The notes beneath the pieces are model-generated. The model was not told where the DNA came from. It did not search any database and saw nothing but the letters and a program-made list of their open reading frames with translations. Of a stretch of DNA of 64,000 nt, positions 54,045 to 64,000 are shown one piece after another. The stretch spans positions 1 through 64,000 of the forward strand of contig CAIIXF020000402.1 of NCBI GenBank assembly GCA_903813345.2, written 5' to 3'. Position 1 is the first letter of the stretch, and each line of letters opens with the position of its first letter. Source of the DNA: Owenia fusiformis (lineage: Eukaryota; Annelida; Polychaeta; Sabellida; Oweniidae). The position numbers and the translations under genes were made by a program.

Positions 54045-55093
54045 TTGGGGGTAGGTTTACCACTTCGATTTTTTTCTAGGCTTGGTCAAAGTCAAACTAC
54101 GAAAAAAGCACTCATTTTCACTTTTGAATCACCTATTATCGCCCAAATGGCTATATTTTTTCAAGGTCAAGGTCGCCATGTTAAAAGTAGAATTACGGAG
54201 ATAAATCTGCTCTTCAGACAATGTTTGATGGCTTTTCTTCACCACGGAACAAAGATCTTTGCGCTGGTATGCCCATTTCCATGAGATAATATACGTGAAA
54301 GAGGAACTATGTCTTTAAATGTCATCAAAACTTTATGCCAACAGCGTGAAAAGGCCATTTCGCACTACTTTTGGTGTAATAATTCCATAATGGAGACATG
54401 TTTTCTTATTCAGCACTAGTGTAACTGTTTTTAGGTAATTGAGACATTTCTGATAAAAATGGTATCCATAAACATGATATTTTGAATAAAACGGGGCCAA
54501 AGAACGACCCCTGAAGATGCCTGGATTATTTGAGATTTTGGTGTTTTTCACTGGCCTGAAAAATGGATGGGGTAGGGGAGTGACACACCTTTTGGGCTTA
54601 GTTCAAGTTAGCATTTTAATCAAATGAATGGTCACATGTTTGGTACCATCTTAAAGCTTGTCACGTCCTCTTCAATTTGGTACCCATATCATGAGGTCAG
54701 ACGCTATATTGTGACGTCACGATGGTACCAAACGATTATAAATTGAAAATTAAGCATCAAAATGCGGCAAAATAATGGTATGACTCCACCATTGTTTTGC
54801 CGTTTTACTACATGCCACAATCAACATCGACTGCCAGCATATCAAACCATGCCCATTTTCCATCAAACTTGGCCCAACTACTATCAGGTGGATGTCCTTC
54901 AAAAATCAAGTTGGCATGGTTACCAAAGCCTAATAGTTGCCATGGCAACCGTAGAAATGGGGTAAAAAATGAGAGCAAAAAAAGCACCCAAACCCACCAT
55001 ATTGGCACTAATTTATTAAATATTTCTAGACATACAAATTTTCTTAAACTTTGATATCATCTAGGACACTTCTAAACGACAAAATATCAAAAA
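54045..55093 (+). repeat. Satellite copy 52, mosaic with composite bases
   Basis: Four diagnostic sites show both bases: AAGTCAAAC (A has C, B has T), ACAGCGTG (A has A, B has G), CTTAGTTC (A has G, B has A) and AACATCGACTG. Other sites are unmixed A (GTGTAACTG, CCATAAAC, CCTCTTC, GGATGTCC) or unmixed B (TTGGTGTAA, CCAAAGAAC, CGCTATATT, CCTAATAG). At 1,047-1,049 bp, copies 51 and 52 are slightly long because of these doubled bases. Confidence 0.85.
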
Positions 55094-56139
55094 TTGGGGG
55101 TAGGTTTACCACTTCGATTTTTTTCTAGGCTTGGTCAAAGTAAAACTACGAAAAAAGCACTCATTTTCACTTTTGAATCACCTATTATCGCCCAAATGGC
55201 TATATTTTTTCAAGGTCAAGGTCGCCATGTTAAAAGTAGAATTACGGAGATAAATCTGCTCTTCAGACAATGTTTGATGGCTTTTCTTCACCACGGAACA
55301 AAGATCTTTGCGCTGGTATGCCCATTTCCATGAGATAATATACGTGAAAGAGGAACTATGTCTTTAAATGTCATCAAAACTTTATGCCAACAGCGTGAAA
55401 AGTCCATTTCGCACTACTTTTGGTGTAATAATTCCATAATGGAGACATGTTTTCTTATTCAGCACTAGTGCAACTGTTTTTAGGTAATTGAGACATTTCT
55501 GATAAAAATGGTATCCAGAAACATGATATTTTGAATAAAACGGGGCCAAAGAACGACCCCTGAAGATGCCTGGATTATTTGAGATTTTGGTGTTTTTCAC
55601 TGGCCTGAAAATGGATGGGGTAGGGGAGTGACACACCTTTTGGGCTTATTCAAGTTAGCATTTTAATCAAATGAATGGTCACATGTTTGGTACCATCTTA
55701 AAGCTTGTCACGTCCGCTTCAATTTGGTACCCATATCATGAGGTCAGACGCTATATTGTGACGTCACGATGGTACCAAACGATTATAAATTGAAAATTAA
55801 GCATCAAAATGCGGCAAAATAATGGTATGACTCCACCATTGTTTTGCCGTTTTACTACATGCCACAATCAACCTGACTGCCAGCATATCAAACCAGGCCC
55901 ATTTTCCATCAAACTTGGCCCAACTACTATCAGGTGGACGTCCTTCAAAAATCAAGTTGGCATGGTTACCAAAGCCTATAGTTGCCATGGCAACCGTAGA
56001 AATGGGGTAAAAAATGATAGCAAAAAAAGCACCCAAACCCACCATATTGGCACTAATTTATTAAATATTTCTAGACATACAAATTTTCTTAAACTTTGAT
56101 ATCATCTAGGACACTTCTAAACGACAAAAATATCAAAAA
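55094..56139 (+). repeat. Satellite copy 53, mostly type B
   Basis: Nearly all diagnostic sites are type B, including CCAGAAAC, GTGCAACTG, CCGCTTC and CCAGGCCC. Exceptions are the composite ACAGCGTG at 55390-55397, the type A length of GAAAATGG near 55607, and a missing base in CCTATAG at 55975-55981. Confidence 0.85.
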
Positions 56140-57183
56140 TTGGGGTAGGTTTACCACTTCGATTTTTTTCTAGGCTTGGTCAAAGTAAAACTACGAAAAA
56201 AGCACTCATTTTCACTTTTGAATCACCTATTATCGCCCAAATGGCTATATTTTTTCAAGGTCAAGGTCGCCATGTTAAAAGTAGAATTACGGAGATAAAT
56301 CTGCTCTTCAGACAATGTTTGATGGCTTTTCTTCACCACGGAACAAAGATCTTTGCGCTGGTATGCCCATTTCCATGAGATAATATACGTGAAAGAGGAA
56401 CTATGTCTTTAAATGTCATCAAAACTTTATGCCAACGCGTGAAAAGTCCATTTCGCACTACTTTTGGTGTAATAATTCCATAATGGAGACATGTTTTCTT
56501 ATTCAGCACTAGTGCAACTGTTTTTAGGTAATTGAGACATTTCTGATAAAAATGGTATCCATAAACATGATATTTTGAATAAAACGGGGCCAAAGAACGA
56601 CCCCTGAAGATGCCTGGATTATTTGAGATTTTGGTGTTTTTCACTGGCCTGAAAAATGGATGGGGTAGGGGAGTGACACACCTTTTGGGCTTATTCAAGT
56701 TAGCATTTTAATCAAATGAATGGTCCACATGTTTGGTACCATCTTAAAGCTTGTCACGTCCGCTTCAATTTGGTACCCATATCATGAGGTCAGACGCTAT
56801 ATTGTGACGTCACGATGGTACCAAACGATTATAAATTGAAAATTAAGCATCAAAATGCGGCAAAATAATGGTATGACTCCACCATTGTTTTGCCGTTTTA
56901 CTACATGCCACAATCAACCTGACTGCCAGCATATCAAACCATGCCCATTTTCCATCAAACTTGGCCCAACTACTATCAGGTGGACGTCCTTCAAAAATCA
57001 AGTTGGCATGGTTACCAAAGCCTATAGTTGCCATGGCAACCGTAGAAATGGGGTAAAAAATGATAGCAAAAAAGCACCCAAACCCACCATATTGGCACTA
57101 ATTTATTAAATATTTCTAGACATACAAATTTTCTTAAACTTTGATATCATCTAGGACACTTCTAAACGACAAAATATCAAAAA
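56140..57183 (+). repeat. Satellite copy 54, type B with residual A states
   Basis: Type B at most sites, but type A at CCATAAAC near 56570 and at CCATGCCC near 56940. GGTCCAC at 56722-56728 is a composite of A (GGCCAC) and B (GGTCAC). CCTATAG at 57021-57027 lacks the base at which A and B differ. Confidence 0.85.
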
Positions 57184-60100
57184 TTGGGGGTAGGTTTACC
57201 ACTTCGATTTTTTTCTAGGCTTGGTCAAAGTAAAACTACGAAAAAAGCACTCATTTTCACTTTTGAATCACCTATTATCGCCCAAATGGCTATATTTTTT
57301 CAAGGTCAAGGTCGCCATGTTAAAAGTAGAATTACGGAGATAAATCTGCTCTTCAGACAATGTTTGATGGCTTTTCTTCACCACGGAACAAAGATCTTTG
57401 CGCTGGTATGCCCATTTCCATGAGATAATATACGTGAAAGAGGAACTATGTCTTTAAATGTCATCAAAACTTTATGCCAACGCGTGAAAAGTCCATTTCG
57501 CACTACTTTTGGTGTAATAATTCCATAATGGAGACATGTTTTCTTATTCAGCACTAGTGCAACTGTTTTTAGGTAATTGAGACATTTCTGATAAAAATGG
57601 TATCCAGAAACATGATATTTTGAATAAAACGGGGCCAAAGAACGACCCCTGAAGATGCCTGGATTATTTGAGATTTTGGTGTTTTTCACTGGCCTGAAAA
57701 ATGGATGGGGTAGGGGAGTGACACACCTTTTGGGCTTATTCAAGTTAGCATTTTAATCAAATGAATGGTCACATGTTTGGTACCATCTTAAAGCTTGTCA
57801 CGTCCGCTTCAATTTGGTACCCATATCATGAGGTCAGACGCTATATTGTGACGTCACGATGGTACCAAACGATTATAAATTGAAAATTAAGCATCAAAAT
57901 GCGGCAAAATAATGGTATGACTCCACCATTGTTTTGCCGTTTTACTACATGCCACAATCAACCTGACTGCCAGCATATCAAACCAGGCCCATTTTCCATC
58001 AAACTTGGCCCAACTACTATCAGGTGGACGTCCTTCAAAAATCAAGTTGGCATGGTTACCAAAGCCTAATAGTTGCCATGGCAACCGTAGAAATGGGGTA
58101 AAAAATGATAGCAAAAAAGCACCCAAACCCACCATATTGGCACTAATTTATTAAATATTTCTAGACATACAAATTTTCTTAAACTTTGATATCATCTAGG
58201 ACACTTCTAAACGACAAAAATATCAAAAATTGGGGGTAGGTTTACCACTTCGATTTTTTTCTAGGCTTGGTCAAAGTAAAACTACGAAAAAAGCACTCAT
58301 TTTCACTTTTGAATCACCTATTATCGCCCAAATGGCTATATTTTTTCAAGGTCAAGGTCGCCATGTTAAAAGTAGAATTACGGAGATAAATCTGCTCTTC
58401 AGACAATGTTTGATGGCTTTTCTTCACCACGGAACAAAGATCTTTGCGCTGGTATGCCCATTTCCATGAGATAATATACGTGAAAGAGGAACTATGTCTT
58501 TAAATGTCATCAAAACTTTATGCCAACGCGTGAAAAGTCCATTTCGCACTACTTTTGGTGTAATAATTCCATAATGGAGACATGTTTTCTTATTCAGCAC
58601 TAGTGCAACTGTTTTTAGGTAATTGAGACATTTCTGATAAAAATGGTATCCAGAAACATGATATTTTGAATAAAACGGGGCCAAAGAACGACCCCTGAAG
58701 ATGCCTGGATTATTTGAGATTTTGGTGTTTTTCACTGGCCTGAAAAATGGATGGGGTAGGGGAGTGACACACCTTTTGGGCTTATTCAAGTTAGCATTTT
58801 AATCAAATGAATGGTCACATGTTTGGTACCATCTTAAAGCTTGTCACGTCCGCTTCAATTTGGTACCCATATCATGAGGTCAGACGCTATATTGTGACGT
58901 CACGATGGTACCAAACGATTATAAATTGAAAATTAAGCATCAAAATGCGGCAAAATAATGGTATGACTCCACCATTGTTTTGCCGTTTTACTACATGCCA
59001 CAATCAACCTGACTGCCAGCATATCAAACCAGGCCCATTTTCCATCAAACTTGGCCCAACTACTATCAGGTGGACGTCCTTCAAAAATCAAGTTGGCATG
59101 GTTACCAAAGCCTAATAGTTGCCATGGCAACCGTAGAAATGGGGTAAAAAATGATAGCAAAAAAGCACCCAAACCCACCATATTGGCACTAATTTATTAA
59201 ATATTTCTAGACATACAAATTTTCTTAAACTTTGATATCATCTAGGACACTTCTAAACGACAAAAATATCAAAAATTGGGGGTAGGTTTACCACTTCGAT
59301 TTTTTTCTAGGCTTGGTCAAAGTAAAACTACGAAAAAAGCACTCATTTTCACTTTGAATCACCTATTATCGCCCAAATGGCTATATTTTTTCAAGGTCAA
59401 GGTCGCCATGTTAAAAGTAGAATTACGGAGATAAATCTGCTCTTCAGACAATGTTTGATGGCTTTTCTTCACCACGGAACAAAGATCTTTGCGCTGGTAT
59501 GCCCATTTCCATGAGATAATATACGTGAAAGAGGAACTATGTCTTTAAATGTCATCAAAACTTTATGCCAACGCGTGAAAAGTCCATTTCGCACTACTTT
59601 TGGTGTAATAATTCCATAATGGAGACATGTTTTCTTATTCAGCACTAGTGCAACTGTTTTTAGGTAATTGAGACATTTCTGATAAAAATGGTATCCAGAA
59701 ACATGATATTTTGAATAAAACGGGGCCAAAGAACGACCCCTGAAGATGCCTGGATTATTTGAGATTTTGGTGTTTTTCACTGGCCTGAAAAATGGATGGG
59801 GTAGGGGAGTGACACACCTTTTGGGCTTATTCAAGTTAGCATTTTAATCAAATGAATGGTCACATGTTTGGTACCATCTTAAAGCTTGTCACGTCCGCTT
59901 CAATTTGGTACCCATATCATGAGGTCAGACGCTATATTGTGACGTCACGATGGTACCAAACGATTATAAATTGAAAATTAAGCATCAAAATGCGGCAAAA
60001 TAATGGTATGACTCCACCATTGTTTTGCCGTTTTACTACATGCCACAATCAACCTGACTGCCAGCATATCAAACCAGGCCCATTTTCCATCAAACTTGGC

Positions 60101-60320
60101 CCAACTACTATCAGGTGGACGTCCTTCAAAAATCAAGTTGGCATGGTTACCAAAGCCTAATAGTTGCCATGGCAACCGTAGAAATGGGGTAAAAAATGAT
60201 AGCAAAAAAGCACCCAAACCCACCATATTGGCACTAATTTATTAAATATTTCTAGACATACAAATTTTCTTAAACTTTGATATCATCTAGGACACTTCTA
60301 AACGACAAAAATATCAAAAA

Positions 60321-61366
60321 TTGGGGGTAGGTTTACCACTTCGATTTTTTTCTAGGCTTGGTCAAAGTAAAACTACGAAAAAAGCACTCATTTTCACTTT
60401 TGAATCACCTATTATCGCCCAAATGGCTATATTTTTTCAAGGTCAAGGTCGCCATGTTAAAAGTAGAATTACGGAGATAAATCTGCTCTTCAGACAATGT
60501 TTGATGGCTTTTCTTCACCACGGAACAAAGATCTTTGCGCTGGTATGCCCATTTCCATGAGATAATATACGTGAAAGAGGAACTATGTCTTTAAATGTCA
60601 TCAAAACTTTATGCCAACGCGTGAAAAGTCCATTTCGCACTACTTTTGGTGTAATAATTCCATAATGGAGACATGTTTTCTTATTCAGCACTAGTGCAAC
60701 TGTTTTTAGGTAATTGAGACATTTCTGATAAAAATGGTATCCAGAAACATGATATTTTGAATAAAACGGGGCCAAAGAACGACCCCTGAAGATGCCTGGA
60801 TTATTTGAGATTTTGGTGTTTTTCACTGGCCTGAAAAATGGATGGGGTAGGGGAGTGACACACCTTTTGGGCTTATTCAAGTTAGCATTTTAATCAAATG
60901 AATGGTCACATGTTTGGTACCATCTTAAAGCTTGTCACGTCCGCTTCAATTTGGTACCCATATCATGAGGTCAGACGCTATATTGTGACGTCACGATGGT
61001 ACCAAACGATTATAAATTGAAAATTAAGCATCAAAATGCGGCAAAATAATGGTATGACTCCACCATTGTTTTGCCGTTTTACTACATGCCACAATCAACC
61101 TGACTGCCAGCATATCAAACCAGGCCCATTTTCCATCAAACTTGGCCCAACTACTATCAGGTGGACGTCCTTCAAAAATCAAGTTGGCATGGTTACCAAA
61201 GCCTAATAGTTGCCATGGCAACCGTAGAAATGGGGTAAAAAATGATAGCAAAAAAGCACCCAAACCCACCATATTGGCACTAATTTATTAAATATTTCTA
61301 GACATACAAATTTTCTTAAACTTTGATATCATCTAGGACACTTCTAAACGACAAAAATATCAAAAA
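60321..61366 (+). repeat. Reference type B monomer (copy 58)
   Basis: A clean 1,046-bp type B copy. All landmark motifs of the type A unit are present except the E-box: the nuclear-receptor-like direct repeat, CAAAGATCTTTG, CENP-B-like segment, 13-bp inverted repeat arms, CRE palindrome, TATAAA and the 14-bp X-box. The equivalent of the type A E-box reads ACGCGT. Confidence 0.9.
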
Positions 61367-63458
61367 TTGGGGGTAGGTTTACCACTTCGATTTTTTTCTA
61401 GGCTTGGTCAAAGTAAAACTACGAAAAAAGCACTCATTTTCACTTTTGAATCACCTATTATCGCCCAAATGGCTATATTTTTTCAAGGTCAAGGTCGCCA
61501 TGTTAAAAGTAGAATTACGGAGATAAATCTGCTCTTCAGACAATGTTTGATGGCTTTTCTTCACCACGGAACAAAGATCTTTGCGCTGGTATGCCCATTT
61601 CCATGAGATAATATACGTGAAAGAGGAACTATGTCTTTAAATGTCATCAAAACTTTATGCCAACGCGTGAAAAGTCCATTTCGCACTACTTTTGGTGTAA
61701 TAATTCCATAATGGAGACATGTTTTCTTATTCAGCACTAGTGCAACTGTTTTTAGGTAATTGAGACATTTCTGATAAAAATGGTATCCAGAAACATGATA
61801 TTTTGAATAAAACGGGGCCAAAGAACGACCCCTGAAGATGCCTGGATTATTTGAGATTTTGGTGTTTTTCACTGGCCTGAAAAATGGATGGGGTAGGGGA
61901 GTGACACACCTTTTGGGCTTATTCAAGTTAGCATTTTAATCAAATGAATGGTCACATGTTTGGTACCATCTTAAAGCTTGTCACGTCCGCTTCAATTTGG
62001 TACCCATATCATGAGGTCAGACGCTATATTGTGACGTCACGATGGTACCAAACGATTATAAATTGAAAATTAAGCATCAAAATGCGGCAAAATAATGGTA
62101 TGACTCCACCATTGTTTTGCCGTTTTACTACATGCCACAATCAACCTGACTGCCAGCATATCAAACCAGGCCCATTTTCCATCAAACTTGGCCCAACTAC
62201 TATCAGGTGGACGTCCTTCAAAAATCAAGTTGGCATGGTTACCAAAGCCTAATAGTTGCCATGGCAACCGTAGAAATGGGGTAAAAAATGATAGCAAAAA
62301 AGCACCCAAACCCACCATATTGGCACTAATTTATTAAATATTTCTAGACATACAAATTTTCTTAAACTTTGATATCATCTAGGACACTTCTAAACGACAA
62401 AAATATCAAAAATTGGGGGTAGGTTTACCACTTCGATTTTTTTCTAGGCTTGGTCAAAGTAAAACTACGAAAAAAGCACTCATTTTCACTTTTGAATCAC
62501 CTATTATCGCCCAAATGGCTATATTTTTTCAAGGTCAAGGTCGCCATGTTAAAAGTAGAATTACGGAGATAAATCTGCTCTTCAGACAATGTTTGATGGC
62601 TTTTCTTCACCACGGAACAAAGATCTTTGCGCTGGTATGCCCATTTCCATGAGATAATATACGTGAAAGAGGAACTATGTCTTTAAATGTCATCAAAACT
62701 TTATGCCAACGCGTGAAAAGTCCATTTCGCACTACTTTTGGTGTAATAATTCCATAATGGAGACATGTTTTCTTATTCAGCACTAGTGCAACTGTTTTTA
62801 GGTAATTGAGACATTTCTGATAAAAATGGTATCCAGAAACATGATATTTTGAATAAAACGGGGCCAAAGAACGACCCCTGAAGATGCCTGGATTATTTGA
62901 GATTTTGGTGTTTTTCACTGGCCTGAAAAATGGATGGGGTAGGGGAGTGACACACCTTTTGGGCTTATTCAAGTTAGCATTTTAATCAAATGAATGGTCA
63001 CATGTTTGGTACCATCTTAAAGCTTGTCACGTCCGCTTCAATTTGGTACCCATATCATGAGGTCAGACGCTATATTGTGACGTCACGATGGTACCAAACG
63101 ATTATAAATTGAAAATTAAGCATCAAAATGCGGCAAAATAATGGTATGACTCCACCATTGTTTTGCCGTTTTACTACATGCCACAATCAACCTGACTGCC
63201 AGCATATCAAACCAGGCCCATTTTCCATCAAACTTGGCCCAACTACTATCAGGTGGACGTCCTTCAAAAATCAAGTTGGCATGGTTACCAAAGCCTAATA
63301 GTTGCCATGGCAACCGTAGAAATGGGGTAAAAAATGATAGCAAAAAAGCACCCAAACCCACCATATTGGCACTAATTTATTAAATATTTCTAGACATACA
63401 AATTTTCTTAAACTTTGATATCATCTAGGACACTTCTAAACGACAAAAATATCAAAAA

Positions 63459-64000
63459 TTGGGGGTAGGTTTACCACTTCGATTTTTTTCTAGGCTTGGT
63501 CAAAGTAAAACTACGAAAAAAGCACTCATTTTCACTTTTGAATCACCTATTATCGCCCAAATGGCTATATTTTTTCAAGGTCAAGGTCGCCATGTTAAAA
63601 GTAGAATTACGGAGATAAATCTGCTCTTCAGACAATGTTTGATGGCTTTTCTTCACCACGGAACAAAGATCTTTGCGCTGGTATGCCCATTTCCATGAGA
63701 TAATATACGTGAAAGAGGAACTATGTCTTTAAATGTCATCAAAACTTTATGCCAACGCGTGAAAAGTCCATTTCGCACTACTTTTGGTGTAATAATTCCA
63801 TAATGGAGACATGTTTTCTTATTCAGCACTAGTGCAACTGTTTTTAGGTAATTGAGACATTTCTGATAAAAATGGTATCCAGAAACATGATATTTTGAAT
63901 AAAACGGGGCCAAAGAACGACCCCTGAAGATGCCTGGATTATTTGAGATTTTGGTGTTTTTCACTGGCCTGAAAAATGGATGGGGTAGGGGAGTGACACA
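63459..64000 (+). repeat. Satellite copy 61, cut by the window edge
   Basis: Type B copy of which 542 bp are visible. The array continues beyond the window, so total length and the right boundary are unknown. Confidence 0.9.

Larger units (their letters stand above)
53450..57183 (+). repeat. A-to-B transition zone of mosaic copies
   Basis: Diagnostic sites change from type A to type B over about 3.7 kb, not at one point. The first B state is the extra A in GAAAAATGG near 53510. Copies with markers 52998, 54045, 55094 and 56140 mix A and B states, and all sites read B from 57184. Several sites show both alternative bases side by side (54092-54093, 54343-54344, 54600-54601, 54828-54829, 55392-55393, 56724-56725). 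Two copies have the disputed base deleted in CCTATAG (55975-55981 and 57021-57027). This is the behaviour of a consensus drawn from mixed reads, although conversion tracts could produce the mosaic part. Confidence 0.85.
757..64000 (+). repeat. Tandem satellite array, ~1,045-bp unit, 60 periods plus a partial unit
   Basis: One unit is repeated head to tail without interruption to the window edge. Phase markers (TTG of TTGGGGGTAGG) are at 771, 1806, 2850, 3896, 4946, 5992, 7037, 8082, 9127, 10172, 11217, 12262, 13308, 14353, 15398, 16442, 17487, 18532, 19577, 20622, 21668, 22713, 23757, 24802, 25847, 26892, 27937, 28982, 30027, 31072, 32117, 33161, 34206, 35250, 36295, 37340, 38384, 39428, 40472, 41516, 42559, 43604, 44648, 45691, 46735, 47779, 48823, 49868, 50911, 51955, 52998, 54045, 55094, 56140, 57184, 58230, 59276, 60321, 61367, 62413 and 63459. 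All copies have the same orientation and none is inverted. Copy lengths are 1,043-1,049 bp after copy 1 (1,035) and copy 4 (1,050). Such structure is typical of eukaryotic satellite DNA kept uniform by unequal exchange, conversion or rolling-circle amplification. The family is not one I can name. Confidence 0.97.
57184..64000 (+). repeat. Type B satellite block, homogeneous
   Basis: Copies 55-61 are nearly identical to one another and differ from type A at about 20 fixed places. These include AAGTAAAAC, ACGCGTGAAAAGTCC, TTGGTGTAA, GTGCAACTG, CCAGAAAC, CCAAAGAAC, GAAAAATGG, GCTTATTC, GGTCAC, CCGCTTC, ATGAGGTCAG, CGCTATATT, AACCTGACTG, CCAGGCCC, GGACGTCC, CCTAATAG, GATAGCA, GCACCC, TTATTAAAT and CTTCTAAACGAC. 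Type B gains a MluI site and a second AatII site and loses one XbaI site relative to A. Spacing is 1,045-1,046 bp. The copy at 59276 lacks one T near 59354. Confidence 0.93.

Noticed and set aside
757-64000. CRISPR array
   Set aside because: The repeat period is about 1 kb and the whole unit is conserved. There are no short repeats separated by unique spacers and no cas genes.
757-64000. LTR retrotransposon, Helitron or other intact mobile element
   Set aside because: There is no reverse transcriptase, transposase or helicase frame, and no terminal inverted repeats or LTR boundaries. Head-to-tail tandem copies fit a satellite better. A transposon origin of the unit cannot be excluded without database search.

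Overview
This window is almost entirely one eukaryotic satellite-DNA array. After about 756 bp of AT-rich single-copy sequence, a unit of about 1,045 bp repeats head to tail to the last base. Taking the TTG of the block 'TTGGGGGTAGG' as the phase marker, I find 61 markers from 771 to 63459. That gives 60 complete periods (mean 1,044.8 bp) plus a partial unit of 542 bp at the right edge. I see no credible protein-coding gene, tRNA, rRNA, CRISPR array or intact transposon. Open frames recur in every copy only because the same DNA recurs. Most of the longer ones need TTG or GTG starts, and they are broken wherever a copy has a one-base indel.

Layout: (1) 1-756, unique AT-rich flank with an abrupt junction to the array near 757. 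(2) 757 to about 4400, copies 1-4 (the last half of copy 4 is clean), carrying many scattered one-base insertions and deletions. (3) About 4401-53449, a core of near-identical 'type A' copies (5 to mid-51); the differences I noticed are one-base indels, mostly in homopolymers. (4) 53450-57183, a mosaic zone (mid-51 to 54) where about 20 diagnostic differences switch from A to B piecemeal. (5) 57184-64000, a homogeneous 'type B' block (copies 55-61).

The monomer itself has structure. Offsets are from the phase marker. It carries an AGGTCA/AGGTCG direct repeat with an extended nuclear-receptor half-site (+116), a 12-bp palindrome (+205), an E-box present in type A only (+297), a near match to the CENP-B box (+434), and a 13-bp perfect inverted repeat around three KpnI sites (+590). 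It also has a perfect 10-bp CRE palindrome (+663) followed by a TATAAA (+689), and a perfect 14-bp palindromic RFX X-box (+887). All except the E-box are kept in both A and B types. The array is therefore a regular ladder of potential protein-binding sites at about 1-kb spacing. Whether any is bound is inference.

Organism: the satellite architecture indicates a eukaryote. The RFX, CREB and nuclear-receptor-like motifs would suit an animal, but I cannot name a taxon from sequence alone.

A technical point matters for anyone using this sequence. In the A/B transition, at least six diagnostic sites show both the A base and the B base side by side. This looks like a blended assembly consensus rather than mutation. 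Together with the indel-rich first copies, it means copy number and the A/B order should be treated as provisional.
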